Below, one piece after another: positions 63,971-64,000 of a stretch of 64,000 nucleotides of DNA. The notes beneath the pieces are model-generated. The model was not told the DNA's origin. It saw nothing but the letters and a program-made list of their open reading frames with translations, and searched no databases. Source of the DNA: Antedon mediterranea (Eukaryota > Echinodermata > Crinoidea > Comatulida > Antedonidae); assembly GCF_964355755.1 (NCBI RefSeq), contig NC_092680.1:17275001-17339000 (forward strand), in the 5' to 3' direction. Positions within the stretch are counted from its first letter, which is position 1. Each line of letters starts with the position of its first letter. The position numbers and the translations under genes are program-made.

Positions 63971-64000
63971 TGTTTGCATTTTCCTTATATACTAAAATTA

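Overview
This window is AT-rich metazoan nuclear DNA. It shows intron-exon genes with GT-AG junctions, AATAAA signals, LTR and non-LTR retrotransposons, and very many short inverted-repeat elements (MITEs). The proteins are animal orthologues. The repeat style suggests a marine invertebrate, perhaps an echinoderm, but that guess comes from repeat texture only and is weak.

Four genes are supported. (1) Minus strand, 21827 down to 256: the N-terminal part of a PTPN9/Meg2-type protein tyrosine phosphatase. Six exons encode the CRAL-TRIO (SEC14-like) lipid-binding module and an unusually long proline-rich linker; the catalytic exons lie off the left edge. (2) Plus strand, 31949-41349: a complete five-exon CDC34/UBE2R ubiquitin-conjugating enzyme of 241 residues. 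(3) Minus strand, 52269 down to 45217: galactose-1-phosphate uridylyltransferase (GALT), nine exons. (4) Plus strand, 51916-63887: a six-exon gene for a protein of about 143 residues that I do not recognise. All its introns are in phase 0. Its first exon sits inside GALT intron 1, and GALT exon 1 sits inside its intron 1, so the two divergent genes interlock.

Between PTPN9 and UBE2R (22633-29303) lies a Ty3/Gypsy LTR retrotransposon with 260-bp LTRs that read as identical, a 5-bp target duplication and a gag-pol frame without an internal stop. It is disabled by a 2200-bp inverted-repeat element inserted cleanly in gag. Inside intron 2 of the unrecognised gene is a TIR transposon (52681-56322) carrying a non-LTR retrotransposon with an intact 1010-codon endonuclease/reverse-transcriptase frame.

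The rest is a mosaic of MITEs. The most common family (about 16 copies) has termini reading AAGCTCTGTCTACACTATC. One copy has grown into 26 tandem 21-bp units ending close to a PTPN9 splice site. Other families include pogo/Tigger-like elements flanked by TA, hairpins flanked by TTAA, foldback-like elements and tRNA-derived SINE fragments. Several are nested two or three deep, giving a readable insertion order. Apart from the retrotransposons nothing here looks like a multi-gene system; the four cellular genes have unrelated household roles.
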